Shown one piece after another: positions 41,372 through 50,362 of a stretch of DNA of 62,621 nt. A model generated the notes under the pieces. That model saw only the letters and a program-made list of their open reading frames with translations, was not told the DNA's origin and ran no database searches. Both the position numbers and the translations under genes were made by a program. How positions within the stretch are numbered: position 1 is the stretch's first letter; every line of letters starts with the position of its first letter. The stretch comes from Bacteroidales bacterium (GTDB taxonomy: Bacteria > Bacteroidota > Bacteroidia > Bacteroidales > UBA932), in contig JAGCWD010000022.1 in assembly GCA_017962025.1 (NCBI GenBank), positions 1 through 62,621 of the forward strand, given 5' to 3'.

Positions 41372-42730
41372 TTAAAAAAACATCCTCAGCAGGAAAATCT
41401 CCAGCATCGCGGCTACTCCGATGACCAGAGTCAACATGGTTTGGGATCGATAACCGTCATCAACCTTTATCCCACCAAAGGAGGTAACCACCCAGAAATA
41501 GGAATCATTAGCGTGTGAAACTGTCATGGCACCGGCACCTATGGCCATTATCCCAAGCGAGATCTCTACTGGTGAGACCAATCCCAAGGCAGGAAGGAGT
41601 GGTGCAACAATTCCGGCAGTGGTGGTTATGGCCACGGTAGATGAGCCTTGCGCAGTCTTAAGGATGGATGCAAGGATAAAGGGGAAGAGGATTCCCAAAG
41701 CCTCCATGCCGGATGAGTGGGATGAGATGAATCCGACAAGGTCCGATGAAGCAATGACCTTTCCCAGGACCCCTCCGGCTGCCGTAATGAAAAGGATGGG
41801 ACCGACGGTCTTAAGGGTATTGTCGGTCAAGGAAAAGAAATCTTTCCCTTTCCCTGAACGGAATAACTGGATTATTGCCATTACCCCTCCTGCAGAAAGC
41901 GCCATAATAGGGGTACCAAGGAATTTCAGGAGATCACCGGTAAACCCGCCCCACCCGGACATTGTGGCTATTGAACCGAACGCCATGAGAAGTATGGGGA
42001 GGAGAAGTGGGGCAAGGGCATCAACAGTTCCCGGGAGGGGGCCGAAAGAAGCCTTTATCTCCTCATAGGTAGGAACGATTTCTTCCTGACTGCCTATTTC
42101 TTCCTTGCTAGTCAGACCACGCCCGACATAACGTGCAAACAGATAACCGGCAATCATCGGGAATACCGAGCAGAGCACACCGACTCCCATTACAAGCAGC
42201 AGGTCCTCACCAATTCCAAGGGCCTGGGCAGCAGCGATGGGGCCAGGAGTCGGTGGAATGAAAACATGGGAGACATAGAGGCCGCAAGAAAGGCAGAGTG
42301 TCATTGCTACGCTGGAAACACCTGTACGCCTCACCATCGCCTTCCTGACAGGATCCAGGACCACGAAACCGCTGTCACAGAACACAGGGATCGAGACCAC
42401 CCAGCCCATGAGTTCCATTGCGAGGGTAGGATTCTTCTCACCGACCAGGCGGATCACGAGGTCAGCAAGTTTGAAAGCAGCCCCGGTCTTCTCCAACACC
42501 GCTCCGATGAAGGCTCCGAATATGATTACTATACCAATGGAAGTAAAGGTCAGGGAGAATCCTGAACCGATTACACCGGGGACTTCCACCAGCGGAATCC
42601 CCGCAAGCAAGGCAAGCAGGAGCGATATGGCCATTATCGCCAGGAAGGGGTGTACCCTGAGCCTGGCCACCATGACTATCATCAATACAATCGCCACCAC
42701 GAAAGCGGCGAGGAAAGCTAATCCTGTCAT
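41372..42730 (-). CDS. GntP-family permease (gluconate:H+ symporter type)
   Basis: 452-residue membrane protein with about 12-14 hydrophobic segments. Family marks include LAILAGIP-like start (LLALLAGIPLVEVPGVIGSGFSLT), VFIPPTPGPIAAAQALG near 140 and the C-terminal AMTVSHANDSYFWVV. GntP members take up gluconate, glycerate or other sugar acids with protons. It begins on the last base of the upstream glycosidase stop (TGATG), so the three genes araB, glycosidase and permease are coupled. The cargo is therefore probably a sugar or sugar acid released by that operon; it cannot be named. Confidence 0.9.
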   Translation of the reverse strand: MTGLAFLAAFVVAIVLMIVMVARLRVHPFLAIMAISLLLALLAGIPLVEVPGVIGSGFSLTFTSIGIVIIFGAFIGAVLEKTGAAFKLADLVIRLVGEKNPTLAMELMGWVVSIPVFCDSGFVVLDPVRKAMVRRTGVSSVAMTLCLSCGLYVSHVFIPPTPGPIAAAQALGIGEDLLLVMGVGVLCSVFPMIAGYLFARYVGRGLTSKEEIGSQEEIVPTYEEIKASFGPLPGTVDALAPLLLPILLMAFGSIATMSGWGGFTGDLLKFLGTPIMALSAGGVMAIIQLFRSGKGKDFFSLTDNTLKTVGPILFITAAGGVLGKVIASSDLVGFISSHSSGMEALGILFPFILASILKTAQGSSTVAITTTAGIVAPLLPALGLVSPVEISLGIMAIGAGAMTVSHANDSYFWVVTSFGGIKVDDGYRSQTMLTLVIGVAAMLEIFLLRMFF

Positions 42731-44691
42731 CAGTCTTTTGGTAGTACTGGCGGGATGTAACCCAGATCAATCTTCTTTACGCCCTTAGGGGTAACCTGAA
42801 GCATCAGCGACTCCATCGGACGGAATTCGAGGGAGACCCTGTCACTCTTCCCGTGATGATTTACGACTATATCCCGAACACTTCCCTTATCGGTGAACGC
42901 AAAGCAATACTCCATCGGATAGGTTACTTTCATCGACAAGGGGTTGGCAAAGAAAATAAAGTAGCTGTCACCATCCTGTCGGCACCAGAAGTCAGGCAGA
43001 TCCACTCCCTCGACAAGTGCAGGATGGGAAACCGCTGACAGTTCTGTAGAAACTGAAGGAATTCCTTTCAATTCACTCAAAAGTGAATCATAGTCCTGAT
43101 GCTTGACCACTCCTGGTTCATGGGGAGTGCGGCCAAGGTACACGGGCAATCCCTCTTTAGCAAGACGGATGATACTCTCGAGAGAAGAATACTCCATGTA
43201 TTCGACATCAAGGTACAGGACACTGAAGACCGCATCACCGCAATGGAGTTTTCCGTCCTTGTATTCAGCAGAAGAAAGGAACTTCCCGTTCACCCACATC
43301 GGTTGCATTCCCTTGAAGGCCTCGGGGGTCTTTATGTAACGGAGTTCATACTCTCCGAGAGCCCATGACATCATATTGGTCACCTCTTCAGGATAAGCAC
43401 CTTTCATCCATGAATCCTCGAGGGGAATATAGACTGCCATGTCGGTGTAGTTGGTGCCGCGCCTCATGTAGTCCGAAACCCTGGTCATATATTCATTGAA
43501 ACGGGTCAGCTCGTCTCCGGTCAAGTTGTGTGAAGGATCCGTGCTCAACTGGCAGGTCGTGTAGAACCAATTGTCGGAACGGCCTACTTTATTGAACGGG
43601 AAGCCGTGCCAGATAATCTGGTTGGTACCGTTGGCAAAGAGTGCGTCGCAGACTAGTTTCAGGTCCGCAATCTGTTCCCTGCCCTGATGAGGGCTCTGGC
43701 CATGGCCGTCCTTGTAACGAAGGCTGGTCCAGCCGTACATGCAGGTGAAAGTCTCGGCCGAGACCGCTTCCTTCGAGGCAAGGGTGGCGGCCGAAGCGGC
43801 AATCCTGCTGAATGAAGGTTCGTACAATATGGCTTCCGTTTCAGGAATATCCACCAGAGTGAATGCTGTAAGCAAATCGGTGGGAGCACCCCCGCATTGG
43901 GCTCGTGAGAAGGTTCCCGTCCGTCTTGCATTCTCGGCAAAGGGGCCGTAGAACTCCCTCATGACATAGCCTGAAATGGTGCTCATGTAGTCATAGCGCA
44001 CTTCGGCATTCTCGTCATTTATCTTCCTGTCACGGACGTAGGGTTCTATGTCGTAGCCATGCTCCTCAAGGAAACGCTCTCCGAATCCCGGAGTCCACAT
44101 ACCGTCCGTCTCAACTTCCCAGGAATCCACGAAAAGACCCGACTTGGAGCCTTTATAGGCTTCGGACAGACCCTTATTCATCCTGTCAGCGTAGCGGAAG
44201 AAAGCGTCCTTGTCAAGATGGTTGAGGATACGGGCCACCTTGGGATGATCCCACGTGTAAGGCCGGATAGCAACCTCCACGGTATCGAAATATGTCCTGG
44301 TCTGGTCGCCGTCCGGAAGGTTGACATCATTGAAAGGCCAGAGAGAACCAAAGGTAAAGTCACATCCTAAACCCAGGGAGTCCGCCACCCGCTTGGCATA
44401 GACGACCGGTTCACTCCACTCGGGAGACAGGAAATCTGGGTGAGGAGTATCAGATGAAAGGAACATCGGGTACACCCAGGCGATTTCCACACCTCCGAAA
44501 GAATGATCCTTAAGCCAAACTAACTGGTCCCGGACGTCTTTCTTGTCTATATTAGAAGAAAACCACCACCAACGGGTATAAGGTTTATGGTTGGCAAAAA
44601 TACCTTCCACAGGCTTATCCTCTTTTCCACAACCATTCATAGCGAAAAGACCTGGAACAAGAAACAGGAAAAAAAGCAATAATCTACGCAT
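42730..44691 (-). CDS. GH106-like glycosidase lipoprotein
   Basis: 653 residues from the ATG at 44691, which overlaps the araB stop by 8 bases; an in-frame start at 44736 would sit well inside araB and lacks the signal peptide. Lipobox GLFAMNGC near residue 20. The start of the mature part, KPYTRWWWFSSNIDKKDVRDQLVWLKDHSFGGVEIAWVYP, is the hallmark of GH106 alpha-L-rhamnosidases and related enzymes. At about 630 mature residues it is shorter than typical GH106 (800-1100) and seems to lack the C-terminal beta domains. Probable extracellular or periplasmic glycosidase; the partner ribulokinase suggests an arabinose- or rhamnose-bearing substrate, which is inference. Confidence 0.75.
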   Translation of the reverse strand: MRRLLLFFLFLVPGLFAMNGCGKEDKPVEGIFANHKPYTRWWWFSSNIDKKDVRDQLVWLKDHSFGGVEIAWVYPMFLSSDTPHPDFLSPEWSEPVVYAKRVADSLGLGCDFTFGSLWPFNDVNLPDGDQTRTYFDTVEVAIRPYTWDHPKVARILNHLDKDAFFRYADRMNKGLSEAYKGSKSGLFVDSWEVETDGMWTPGFGERFLEEHGYDIEPYVRDRKINDENAEVRYDYMSTISGYVMREFYGPFAENARRTGTFSRAQCGGAPTDLLTAFTLVDIPETEAILYEPSFSRIAASAATLASKEAVSAETFTCMYGWTSLRYKDGHGQSPHQGREQIADLKLVCDALFANGTNQIIWHGFPFNKVGRSDNWFYTTCQLSTDPSHNLTGDELTRFNEYMTRVSDYMRRGTNYTDMAVYIPLEDSWMKGAYPEEVTNMMSWALGEYELRYIKTPEAFKGMQPMWVNGKFLSSAEYKDGKLHCGDAVFSVLYLDVEYMEYSSLESIIRLAKEGLPVYLGRTPHEPGVVKHQDYDSLLSELKGIPSVSTELSAVSHPALVEGVDLPDFWCRQDGDSYFIFFANPLSMKVTYPMEYCFAFTDKGSVRDIVVNHHGKSDRVSLEFRPMESLMLQVTPKGVKKIDLGYIPPVLPKD

Positions 44692-46342
44692 GCTGTTGGT
44701 CTTCAGTGAAATGTACAAGATCAAGATAACGTTCATAGCGCTTCATCAGAAGATCGATCCTTGCCTGGTCGGCAGTCGGCCTGTAAGTGGAGATGACAGG
44801 AGGACACATCGCATCCTGGGCTGTACGTACATTGGGATAGAGACCTGAAGCGACTGCCGCATGGATGGCCGCTCCCATGGCTCCGGCATTCTTTGTAGCA
44901 GAAACTGAAATCTCCCTTTGGACCACATCCGCCATCAGTTGCATGACGAAAGGAGACTTTTGCGCGACTCCACCCACTGCAATCAGTTCGTCAATGGCTA
45001 CATTTCGGGAGTCCATGTGATCCAGGATTGCTTTTGTAGCAAAGGCAGTTGACTCCACAATGGCATAGAAGAGTTCAGGAGCAGAGGTATGGATCTTCAG
45101 CCTGGTCAAGGAAGCAGTTATGGAAGTGTTCAGCACAGGATTCCTCCGACCGTTGAAATAGTCAGTGGCAAGCGGGGCTTCAAGACGAAGAGGGAGCTTT
45201 TCAGCCTCAACAGTCAATGCAGGTAGGATCCGCTCAATCATCTTTTGCTTGAGTCCGGGATCGGCATCATCAGGCAGAAGCTGCTCTATCGGCCAGCTAA
45301 GAAGACGCCTGAGCCATGCAAAAGCATCCCCGAATGATGAAAGACCGACTTCGAAACCGTCATGGCCGGGAAGGATCATCCCGTCGACCTGACCGAATAC
45401 TCCGTCGATAAGCCTGCCGGCCATTATCTCTGTAGGGACGACTGCTATGTAACAAGCGGAAGTACCCATATTCATGACCATCTTTTTGTAAGCCACTCCA
45501 CCGCCGACAGCTCCGGAATAGCTGTCTATGTTTCCGACTCCGATAACTACGTCAGTAGAAAGTCCGAGTTTGGCAGCCCATTCTTCACACAGGCGTCCGG
45601 CAGCTTCCTCACAATAGTAATGCGGATCCGGCATGTGATCAAGCATGGGCAGGAGCACCGGGTCGAGGGCTTCGAAGAACTCCCTAGGAGGGAATCCACC
45701 CCATTCCTTGGCCCAAAGCCACTTTTCACCGGAGACACCACGACTGGTCTTCAACTCTGAGACATCTTTACATCCGGTGAGGAGAGCAGGGATAAAGTCA
45801 CATTCCTCTATGACGGTCACTGCTTTCTCACGAAGGACATCTGAAGAATGGAGTACATGGGCGACCTTACACCAGAAACACTCAGCGGAATAGGTGTTGC
45901 CGGTGTGACATATATAGTTGGGGAACTCACCAGAAGTGCACAGGTCGATAATACGTGCAGCTTCCTTCTCCGAAGTGTGGTCCTTCCAAAGGACAAACAT
46001 TGCATCAGGATCCTCTGAGAATTCAGGGTAGAGGCTGAGAGGCTTCAAGTTCGCATCTGCCAGACACGGGCTGCTACCGGTAGAATCTATCGCTATGGCT
46101 TTTACCCTTCCTTTGTCAGGACAATCGGACAGTACTCCAGTGAGGACTTCCTCAAGAGACTCGATGTAATCGAGAGGGTGTTGCCTGTAGCGGTCAATGG
46201 AAGTATCACAATAGAGCCCTTTAGCCCAGCGTTTGTAATAACTGGTGCAGGAGGCCATTTCCCTTCCATCTGAGACATCCACCAAAATAGCACGGGCAGA
46301 ATCGGTCCCGAAATCAATGCCTATAACGTAGTTCTCTTCCAT
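44684..46342 (-). CDS. araB: Ribulokinase (FGGY family)
   Basis: 552 residues. Phosphorylates L-ribulose to L-ribulose 5-phosphate in L-arabinose breakdown. The start VIGIDFGTDSARAILVDVSDG is the phosphate-binding loop; YYKRWAKGLYCD and RQHPLDYIESLE are ribulokinase-specific; AIDSTGSSPCL and VGGVAQKSPFVMQLMADV mark the second half. Other FGGY sugars (xylulose, rhamnulose) are possible, but the N-terminal segment favours AraB. No araA or araD gene is in the window. First gene of the operon with the glycosidase and permease; divergent from the mannitol EIIC gene. Confidence 0.88.
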   Translation of the reverse strand: MEENYVIGIDFGTDSARAILVDVSDGREMASCTSYYKRWAKGLYCDTSIDRYRQHPLDYIESLEEVLTGVLSDCPDKGRVKAIAIDSTGSSPCLADANLKPLSLYPEFSEDPDAMFVLWKDHTSEKEAARIIDLCTSGEFPNYICHTGNTYSAECFWCKVAHVLHSSDVLREKAVTVIEECDFIPALLTGCKDVSELKTSRGVSGEKWLWAKEWGGFPPREFFEALDPVLLPMLDHMPDPHYYCEEAAGRLCEEWAAKLGLSTDVVIGVGNIDSYSGAVGGGVAYKKMVMNMGTSACYIAVVPTEIMAGRLIDGVFGQVDGMILPGHDGFEVGLSSFGDAFAWLRRLLSWPIEQLLPDDADPGLKQKMIERILPALTVEAEKLPLRLEAPLATDYFNGRRNPVLNTSITASLTRLKIHTSAPELFYAIVESTAFATKAILDHMDSRNVAIDELIAVGGVAQKSPFVMQLMADVVQREISVSATKNAGAMGAAIHAAVASGLYPNVRTAQDAMCPPVISTYRPTADQARIDLLMKRYERYLDLVHFTEDQQHA

Positions 46343-46358
46343 GATAGTTGGTTTTACA

Positions 46359-46366
46359 CAAATATA
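46359..46366 (-). promoter_or_regulatory. Candidate -7 box of araB
   Basis: Minus strand TATATTTG, ending 16 bases before the araB ATG. It faces the TATATTTG box of the divergent gene 24 bases away; the spacer between them is roughly symmetric (CCAAAGAATC on one side, GAATTTAAG on the other), as if one regulator served both. Confidence 0.5.
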
Positions 46367-46390
46367 ACCAAAGAATCCGAAGAATTTAAG

Positions 46391-46398
46391 TATATTTG
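46391..46398 (+). promoter_or_regulatory. Candidate -7 box of the EIIC gene
   Basis: TATATTTG, three bases before the ATG at 46402. If used, the message is leaderless. No -33 TTG at the normal distance. Confidence 0.4.
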
Positions 46399-46401
46399 AT
46401 C

Positions 46402-47454
46402 ATGACTAATAATCTTTCTATCCTCGGAAAGCTGAAGACCGGCCTTCAGAATCTTGGCCGTAGTCTCAGCGACATGGTTATGCCGAACATCGGCGCTTTC
46501 ATCGCGTGGGGTTTCATAATGGCCCTGTTCATTCCAAATGGCTGGATGCCCAATGAGAAGCTGGCACAGCTAGGAGATCCCATGATGAAATATCTTCTCC
46601 CGCTGCTCATCGGCTACACTGCGGGTAACATGGTCCATGGAGTGAGGGGTGGTGTTACCGGAGCGATCGCAACGGCCGGAGTAATTGTCGGAAGTGACAT
46701 ACCCATGTTCATCGGTGCGATGATCATGGGACCTCTCGGAGGATGGTGCATCAAGAAATTCGACTCCTGGACAAAGGGGAAGGTCGGCGAAGCCTTCGTA
46801 GTGCTTGTGGACAACTTCTCGGTTGGAATCATAGGTTTCGCGCTGGCTCTTATCGCCTTCCTGCTCATTGGCGGGATAGTGGTCTGGCTGACTACAATCC
46901 TTAAGGTCGCGGTGGAGTGGCTGATAGCAAAGAAGCTTCTGCCCCTCGTCAGCGTACTGATGGAACCTGCAAAGGTCATGTTCCTTAACAATGCCATCAA
47001 TCACGGGATATTCGATGTGCTTGGAGTCGAGCAGGTTCGCGAGATAGGCTCTTCCATAATTTTCCTGATCGAGACGAATCCTGGTCCCGGATTCGGCGTG
47101 TTGCTCGCCTGCTCTATTTTCGGTGACAAAATGGAGAAGCAGTCCGCTCCCGGCGCCGCCGTCATCCACTTCCTGGGTGGAATCCATGAGATATATTTCC
47201 CATATGTACTCTCCCGCCCTGCCCTCCTGATTGCTCCGATCCTCGGTAGTTTCTCAGCCCTTCTCTTCTACACCTTGACCGGGACTGGACTGGTGGCTCC
47301 TGCCGCTCCTGGAAGTGTGATAGCCATACTGGCGATGGCGCCAAAGGGGAAATTCCTGGCAGTACTGGCTGGAATGCTGATCGCAACCGCAGTCTCATTC
47401 ATAGTTGCATCCCCTATCCTCAAGATCGCCCGCAAAAAGAATCTTCAGGAATAG
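46402..47454 (+). CDS. mtlA: Mannitol PTS EIIC domain, stand-alone
   Basis: 350 residues that align with the membrane domain of MtlA along its whole length: MVMPNIGAFIAWGFIMALFIPNGWMP, LPLLIGYTAGNMVHG, GPLGGWCIKKFDSWT, LFLNNAINHGIFDVLG, ETNPGPGFGVLLA, and GGIHEIYFPYVLSRP with the substrate-site Glu. About eight to ten membrane segments. The IIB and IIA domains, normally fused in the 637-residue enzyme, are absent; the protein ends ARKKNLQE right after the last membrane segment. No PTS phosphocarrier, EI or IIA/IIB gene lies nearby. It may need a separate IIB encoded elsewhere or may have become a facilitator. The in-frame TTG at 46396 is inside the promoter box and is not used. Confidence 0.9.
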   Translation: MTNNLSILGKLKTGLQNLGRSLSDMVMPNIGAFIAWGFIMALFIPNGWMPNEKLAQLGDPMMKYLLPLLIGYTAGNMVHGVRGGVTGAIATAGVIVGSDIPMFIGAMIMGPLGGWCIKKFDSWTKGKVGEAFVVLVDNFSVGIIGFALALIAFLLIGGIVVWLTTILKVAVEWLIAKKLLPLVSVLMEPAKVMFLNNAINHGIFDVLGVEQVREIGSSIIFLIETNPGPGFGVLLACSIFGDKMEKQSAPGAAVIHFLGGIHEIYFPYVLSRPALLIAPILGSFSALLFYTLTGTGLVAPAAPGSVIAILAMAPKGKFLAVLAGMLIATAVSFIVASPILKIARKKNLQE

Positions 47455-47463
47455 CATATACGG

Positions 47464-47569
47464 ATAAAGACTATACCTGCTCGAACCACTGCCACCCTCG
47501 GCACGTTAAGAGGGAAGGGCCCTCTGGGAGGGGTCGCGAAGCGACGGTTCGAGCAGGTATAGTCTTTAT
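47464..47569. repeat. Long perfect inverted repeat (24-bp arms)
   Basis: Arms 47464-47487 and 47546-47569 are exact reverse complements over 24 bases, beginning ATAAAGACTATACC and ending GGTATAGTCTTTAT. The 58-base loop contains AGAGGG-AAGGG-CCCTCT (47509-47525) and GTCGC-GAA-GCGAC (about 47533-47545). It lies between two convergent genes and could end both transcripts, but the arm length and nested hairpins resemble a REP/MITE-like unit. Confidence 0.8.
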
Positions 47570-47597
47570 CAGCAGATACTGCTAGATATAGAAACGG

Positions 47598-48947
47598 CTA
47601 AACGTCGAGAGCGTTCTTGTAGGCCGGACGGTACTCATAGTGCATGAGCTTGGTAGCCTCCGGATCATGCATGAACTTCTGGACGATAGGATTCCACACA
47701 ACCGGCCTGCCGAGTTCCATGGCGATATTGCCGATGTTGCAGACGGTGCAGGAGGAGTGTCCGACCTCGACGGGAACGTTGGGATCGATCCTGGACTTGA
47801 TAGCCTCGATGAACTTCCTGTGGTGGCCGACCCTAGTCTCATAAGGAACATCGTCGTCTCCAAGGGACTTCTTCATGTCGAATCTCTTGTCCGAGCCGGC
47901 GAATTTGCCACGGGAGACCTTGATCCAGCAACCATCTTCTCCGTAGATCTGGACGCCGGGAGTTGAACCGTCAAACGGTTCCTCGGTCATTATCACACCG
48001 TTGTCGTACTTGTAGGTCAGATGGTCATAGAAGCTGTAGCCCGGAGGGATAACCTCAACGGGACCGCTGCAGTCCTTACCAAGAGCCCACTGGGCAATGT
48101 CAAACATGTGTGCGCCCCAGTCCGTCATCAAGCCACCGCCGGAGATAGTGTACCAGCGCCATGCTCCCCAGAGCTGCTCGTCATGCTCATCGGAGATGAT
48201 AGGATCCAGGTCTGAATGATAATAGACAGAAGTCGGGAGCGGTCCGAGCCACTTGTCCCAGTTGAGTCCTGCAGGAACCTCCATATGAGGAAGCTTGCAA
48301 GGCATGGGAGCACCGGTGACAGGATTCACATCATTCCTTCCGACATAGACCTTTACTCTCTGGATCTTTCCAAGTTCACCCTCACGGGCGAGGGATGCTG
48401 CATGGAAGAATTCGTCACTGGAACGCTGCTGGCTACCGACCTGGAGGATCCTGTTGTACTTGCGGACAGCCTTCATGAGCTGCTGGCCTTCATATATGGT
48501 TAAAGTGAGAGGTTTTTCAAGATAGACGTCCTTACCTGCCTTGCAGGCTGCAATGGCGATGATAGCATGCTGGTGGTCAGGAACAGCGATCACAACGGCG
48601 TCGATATCAGGACGGGCAAGGAGATCCTGGTAGTCCTCATAGACATCGACTTTCACCTTCTTCTCTCCCTTCTCCTGATAGTGCTTCGTCACTCTCTTTA
48701 CAAAGCGGTCCCTCTTGATGTCATAGACATCACATCCGGCAACCACTCTGACATCATCCATCGACATGAAGCCATTGAGGAGATACATGGCCTGCTGGCC
48801 GAGACCGATGAAGCCCATGGTGATCTTTCCATTGGCGGATTTTTTGGGTGCAACGGCCGGAGCTGCCGAGGCACTGACCAAACCTGCAGGCATCATGATG
48901 CCCGCTGCTCCGATAGCGGAAGCTTTTAAGAAATCTCTACGTACCAT
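47598..48947 (-). CDS. Gfo/Idh/MocA oxidoreductase, Tat-exported
   Basis: 449 residues. Twin-arginine start MVRRDFLKASAIGAAGIMMPAGLVSASA, so folded export with bound NAD(P) is likely. Rossmann motif ITMGFIGLGQQAMYLLNG near residue 45; EKP catalytic-type motif (YLEKPLTLT) near 148; the C-terminal alpha/beta domain has WGAHMFDIAQWALG with the histidine expected in family members. Several Bacteroidota relatives act on glycans by an oxidation-elimination route (GH109-like), but activity is not proven here. Single gene, convergent with the EIIC gene. Confidence 0.9.
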   Translation of the reverse strand: MVRRDFLKASAIGAAGIMMPAGLVSASAAPAVAPKKSANGKITMGFIGLGQQAMYLLNGFMSMDDVRVVAGCDVYDIKRDRFVKRVTKHYQEKGEKKVKVDVYEDYQDLLARPDIDAVVIAVPDHQHAIIAIAACKAGKDVYLEKPLTLTIYEGQQLMKAVRKYNRILQVGSQQRSSDEFFHAASLAREGELGKIQRVKVYVGRNDVNPVTGAPMPCKLPHMEVPAGLNWDKWLGPLPTSVYYHSDLDPIISDEHDEQLWGAWRWYTISGGGLMTDWGAHMFDIAQWALGKDCSGPVEVIPPGYSFYDHLTYKYDNGVIMTEEPFDGSTPGVQIYGEDGCWIKVSRGKFAGSDKRFDMKKSLGDDDVPYETRVGHHRKFIEAIKSRIDPNVPVEVGHSSCTVCNIGNIAMELGRPVVWNPIVQKFMHDPEATKLMHYEYRPAYKNALDV

Positions 48948-49115
48948 GTTTTAGTGTTTAATCATTGAATATGTAAATATAACAAAAAAATACTCAAGTT
49001 CTCTCGGTTTATTACGTGTTTTGGCACGGAAATGGTATTAAATCAAATCGACATAATTTTTTACTCATAAACCAAAAACTGACTCAATAATTTTCTCATA
49101 AGTATTGAACGAATA

Positions 49116-49147
49116 AACGGAAGCCGGTCGTGAGACACGCTTCCGTT
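49116..49147 (-). terminator. Terminator of the ATP synthase-namZ operon
   Basis: AACGGAAGC (49116-49124) pairs with GCTTCCGTT (49139-49147), 14-base loop; on the minus strand the stem is followed by TTTATTCG. It lies 13 bases after the namZ stop. Confidence 0.7.
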
Positions 49148-49159
49148 ATATTTTTGTCC

Positions 49160-50362
49160 TTATTCATCGTAAAGGAGATAAGGTTTCCGCCTGGTTTTGA
49201 AGGCTTTCACGTCATCCTTCCATCTGGACTTGATATCCTCCGCTGAGGCACCGGCCATAATCATCTCTTTGATATACCCTGTCCCTGCAAGAAGGTCGAA
49301 GAAGTTGTTCTTCCCGAAGAAGGCCTCTCCCATGTCCAGAGCCTTGAAAGCCTCTAAAACATATTCAAGATTGATCCCTTCGTCCCAGATTTCTTCAAGA
49401 GGTTTTTCATGGAGATCGATCCCATGGCACTCCTGATCCTTAAGGGGTGGGTTCTTCGCCCCGGGAACGCTTCGGGGTGTAAATGTGAACGTATATTCCT
49501 TCATCCCGGGATGGCCAAACATCTCGAAAGGATAATCAGTCCCCCTTCCGAGCGAGACGACAGTGCCCTCGAAGTAACAAGTGGAAGCGTAGAGATACAC
49601 CGCCCTCATATCCTTCAGATTAGGAGAAGGAGGCATGATCAATGAATATTTCGTCGAATGAGTGTACCCCAGACACGGGATCACATCCAGGTCACATTTT
49701 AATCCATCTTCGAGCCAGCCCTCCCCATTGATCATCAGAGCGAGTTCTCCGAGAGTCATTCCATGAACGGTCGGAATCGGAAGCCATCCTACGCCGGAAC
49801 GGTATTTCATATCAAGGATTGGACCGTCCACATAGAAGCCGTTAGGATTCGGCCGGTCCAGCAAGATCACCTTCTTTCCATCCCTGGCACAGGCTTCCAT
49901 CAGGTGAAGCATGGTTATATAGTAAGTATAGTATCTAAGACCGACATCCTGGATGTCTATAAGAAGGACGTCAAACCTATCCATGACCTCCTTGTCCGGA
50001 TTACGGTTCCCGCCTCCATAAAGTGAGAAAACTTCAACTCCTGTCTGGGAGTCCACGCCATTCCCAACCTTTTCACCAGCATCCGCAGTACCCCTGAATC
50101 CATGCTCAGGAGAGAAGATAAGGCGAATGTCAATCCCCTTGTCCAGAAGCACATCCACCAGATGTGGCCCGAATTCCGAGCCGTTTACCACATCTCCGAC
50201 TATTCCACTATGGTTGCTGAACACAGCGACCTTCTTTCCTACAAGGCTTGGGACATACCGGTCGAATCGTTCATCACCTAGAATGACCTTCCCGGATGTA
50301 TGCCCGGAACATCCCAGAAAGGCCATAAGGAAAAAGGCTGCAAGTAGTCTCCTCATGATCAT
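49160..50362 (-). CDS. NamZ-like exo-beta-N-acetylmuramidase lipoprotein (DUF1343)
   Basis: 400 residues. Signal with lipobox FLMAFLGC (Cys near 18). The family opens with VPSLVGKKVAVFSNHSGIVG and continues with FSPEHGFRGTADAGEKVGN, FDVLLIDIQDVGLRYYTYY and LLDRPNPNGFYVDGPILD, all present. NamZ (GH171) removes terminal MurNAc from peptidoglycan fragments; this would serve cell wall recycling in the periplasm. The ATG at 50362 overlaps the stop of atpG (ATGATC around the TGA), so the gene is coupled to the ATP synthase operon. The alternative ATG at 50356 gives the same signal. Confidence 0.88.
   Translation of the reverse strand: MIMRRLLAAFFLMAFLGCSGHTSGKVILGDERFDRYVPSLVGKKVAVFSNHSGIVGDVVNGSEFGPHLVDVLLDKGIDIRLIFSPEHGFRGTADAGEKVGNGVDSQTGVEVFSLYGGGNRNPDKEVMDRFDVLLIDIQDVGLRYYTYYITMLHLMEACARDGKKVILLDRPNPNGFYVDGPILDMKYRSGVGWLPIPTVHGMTLGELALMINGEGWLEDGLKCDLDVIPCLGYTHSTKYSLIMPPSPNLKDMRAVYLYASTCYFEGTVVSLGRGTDYPFEMFGHPGMKEYTFTFTPRSVPGAKNPPLKDQECHGIDLHEKPLEEIWDEGINLEYVLEAFKALDMGEAFFGKNNFFDLLAGTGYIKEMIMAGASAEDIKSRWKDDVKAFKTRRKPYLLYDE

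Noticed and set aside
47546..47557. GGTTCGAGCAGG as a tRNA T-arm remnant (second att site)
   Set aside because: It is simply one arm of the perfect 24-bp inverted repeat, with no tRNA body or second copy.
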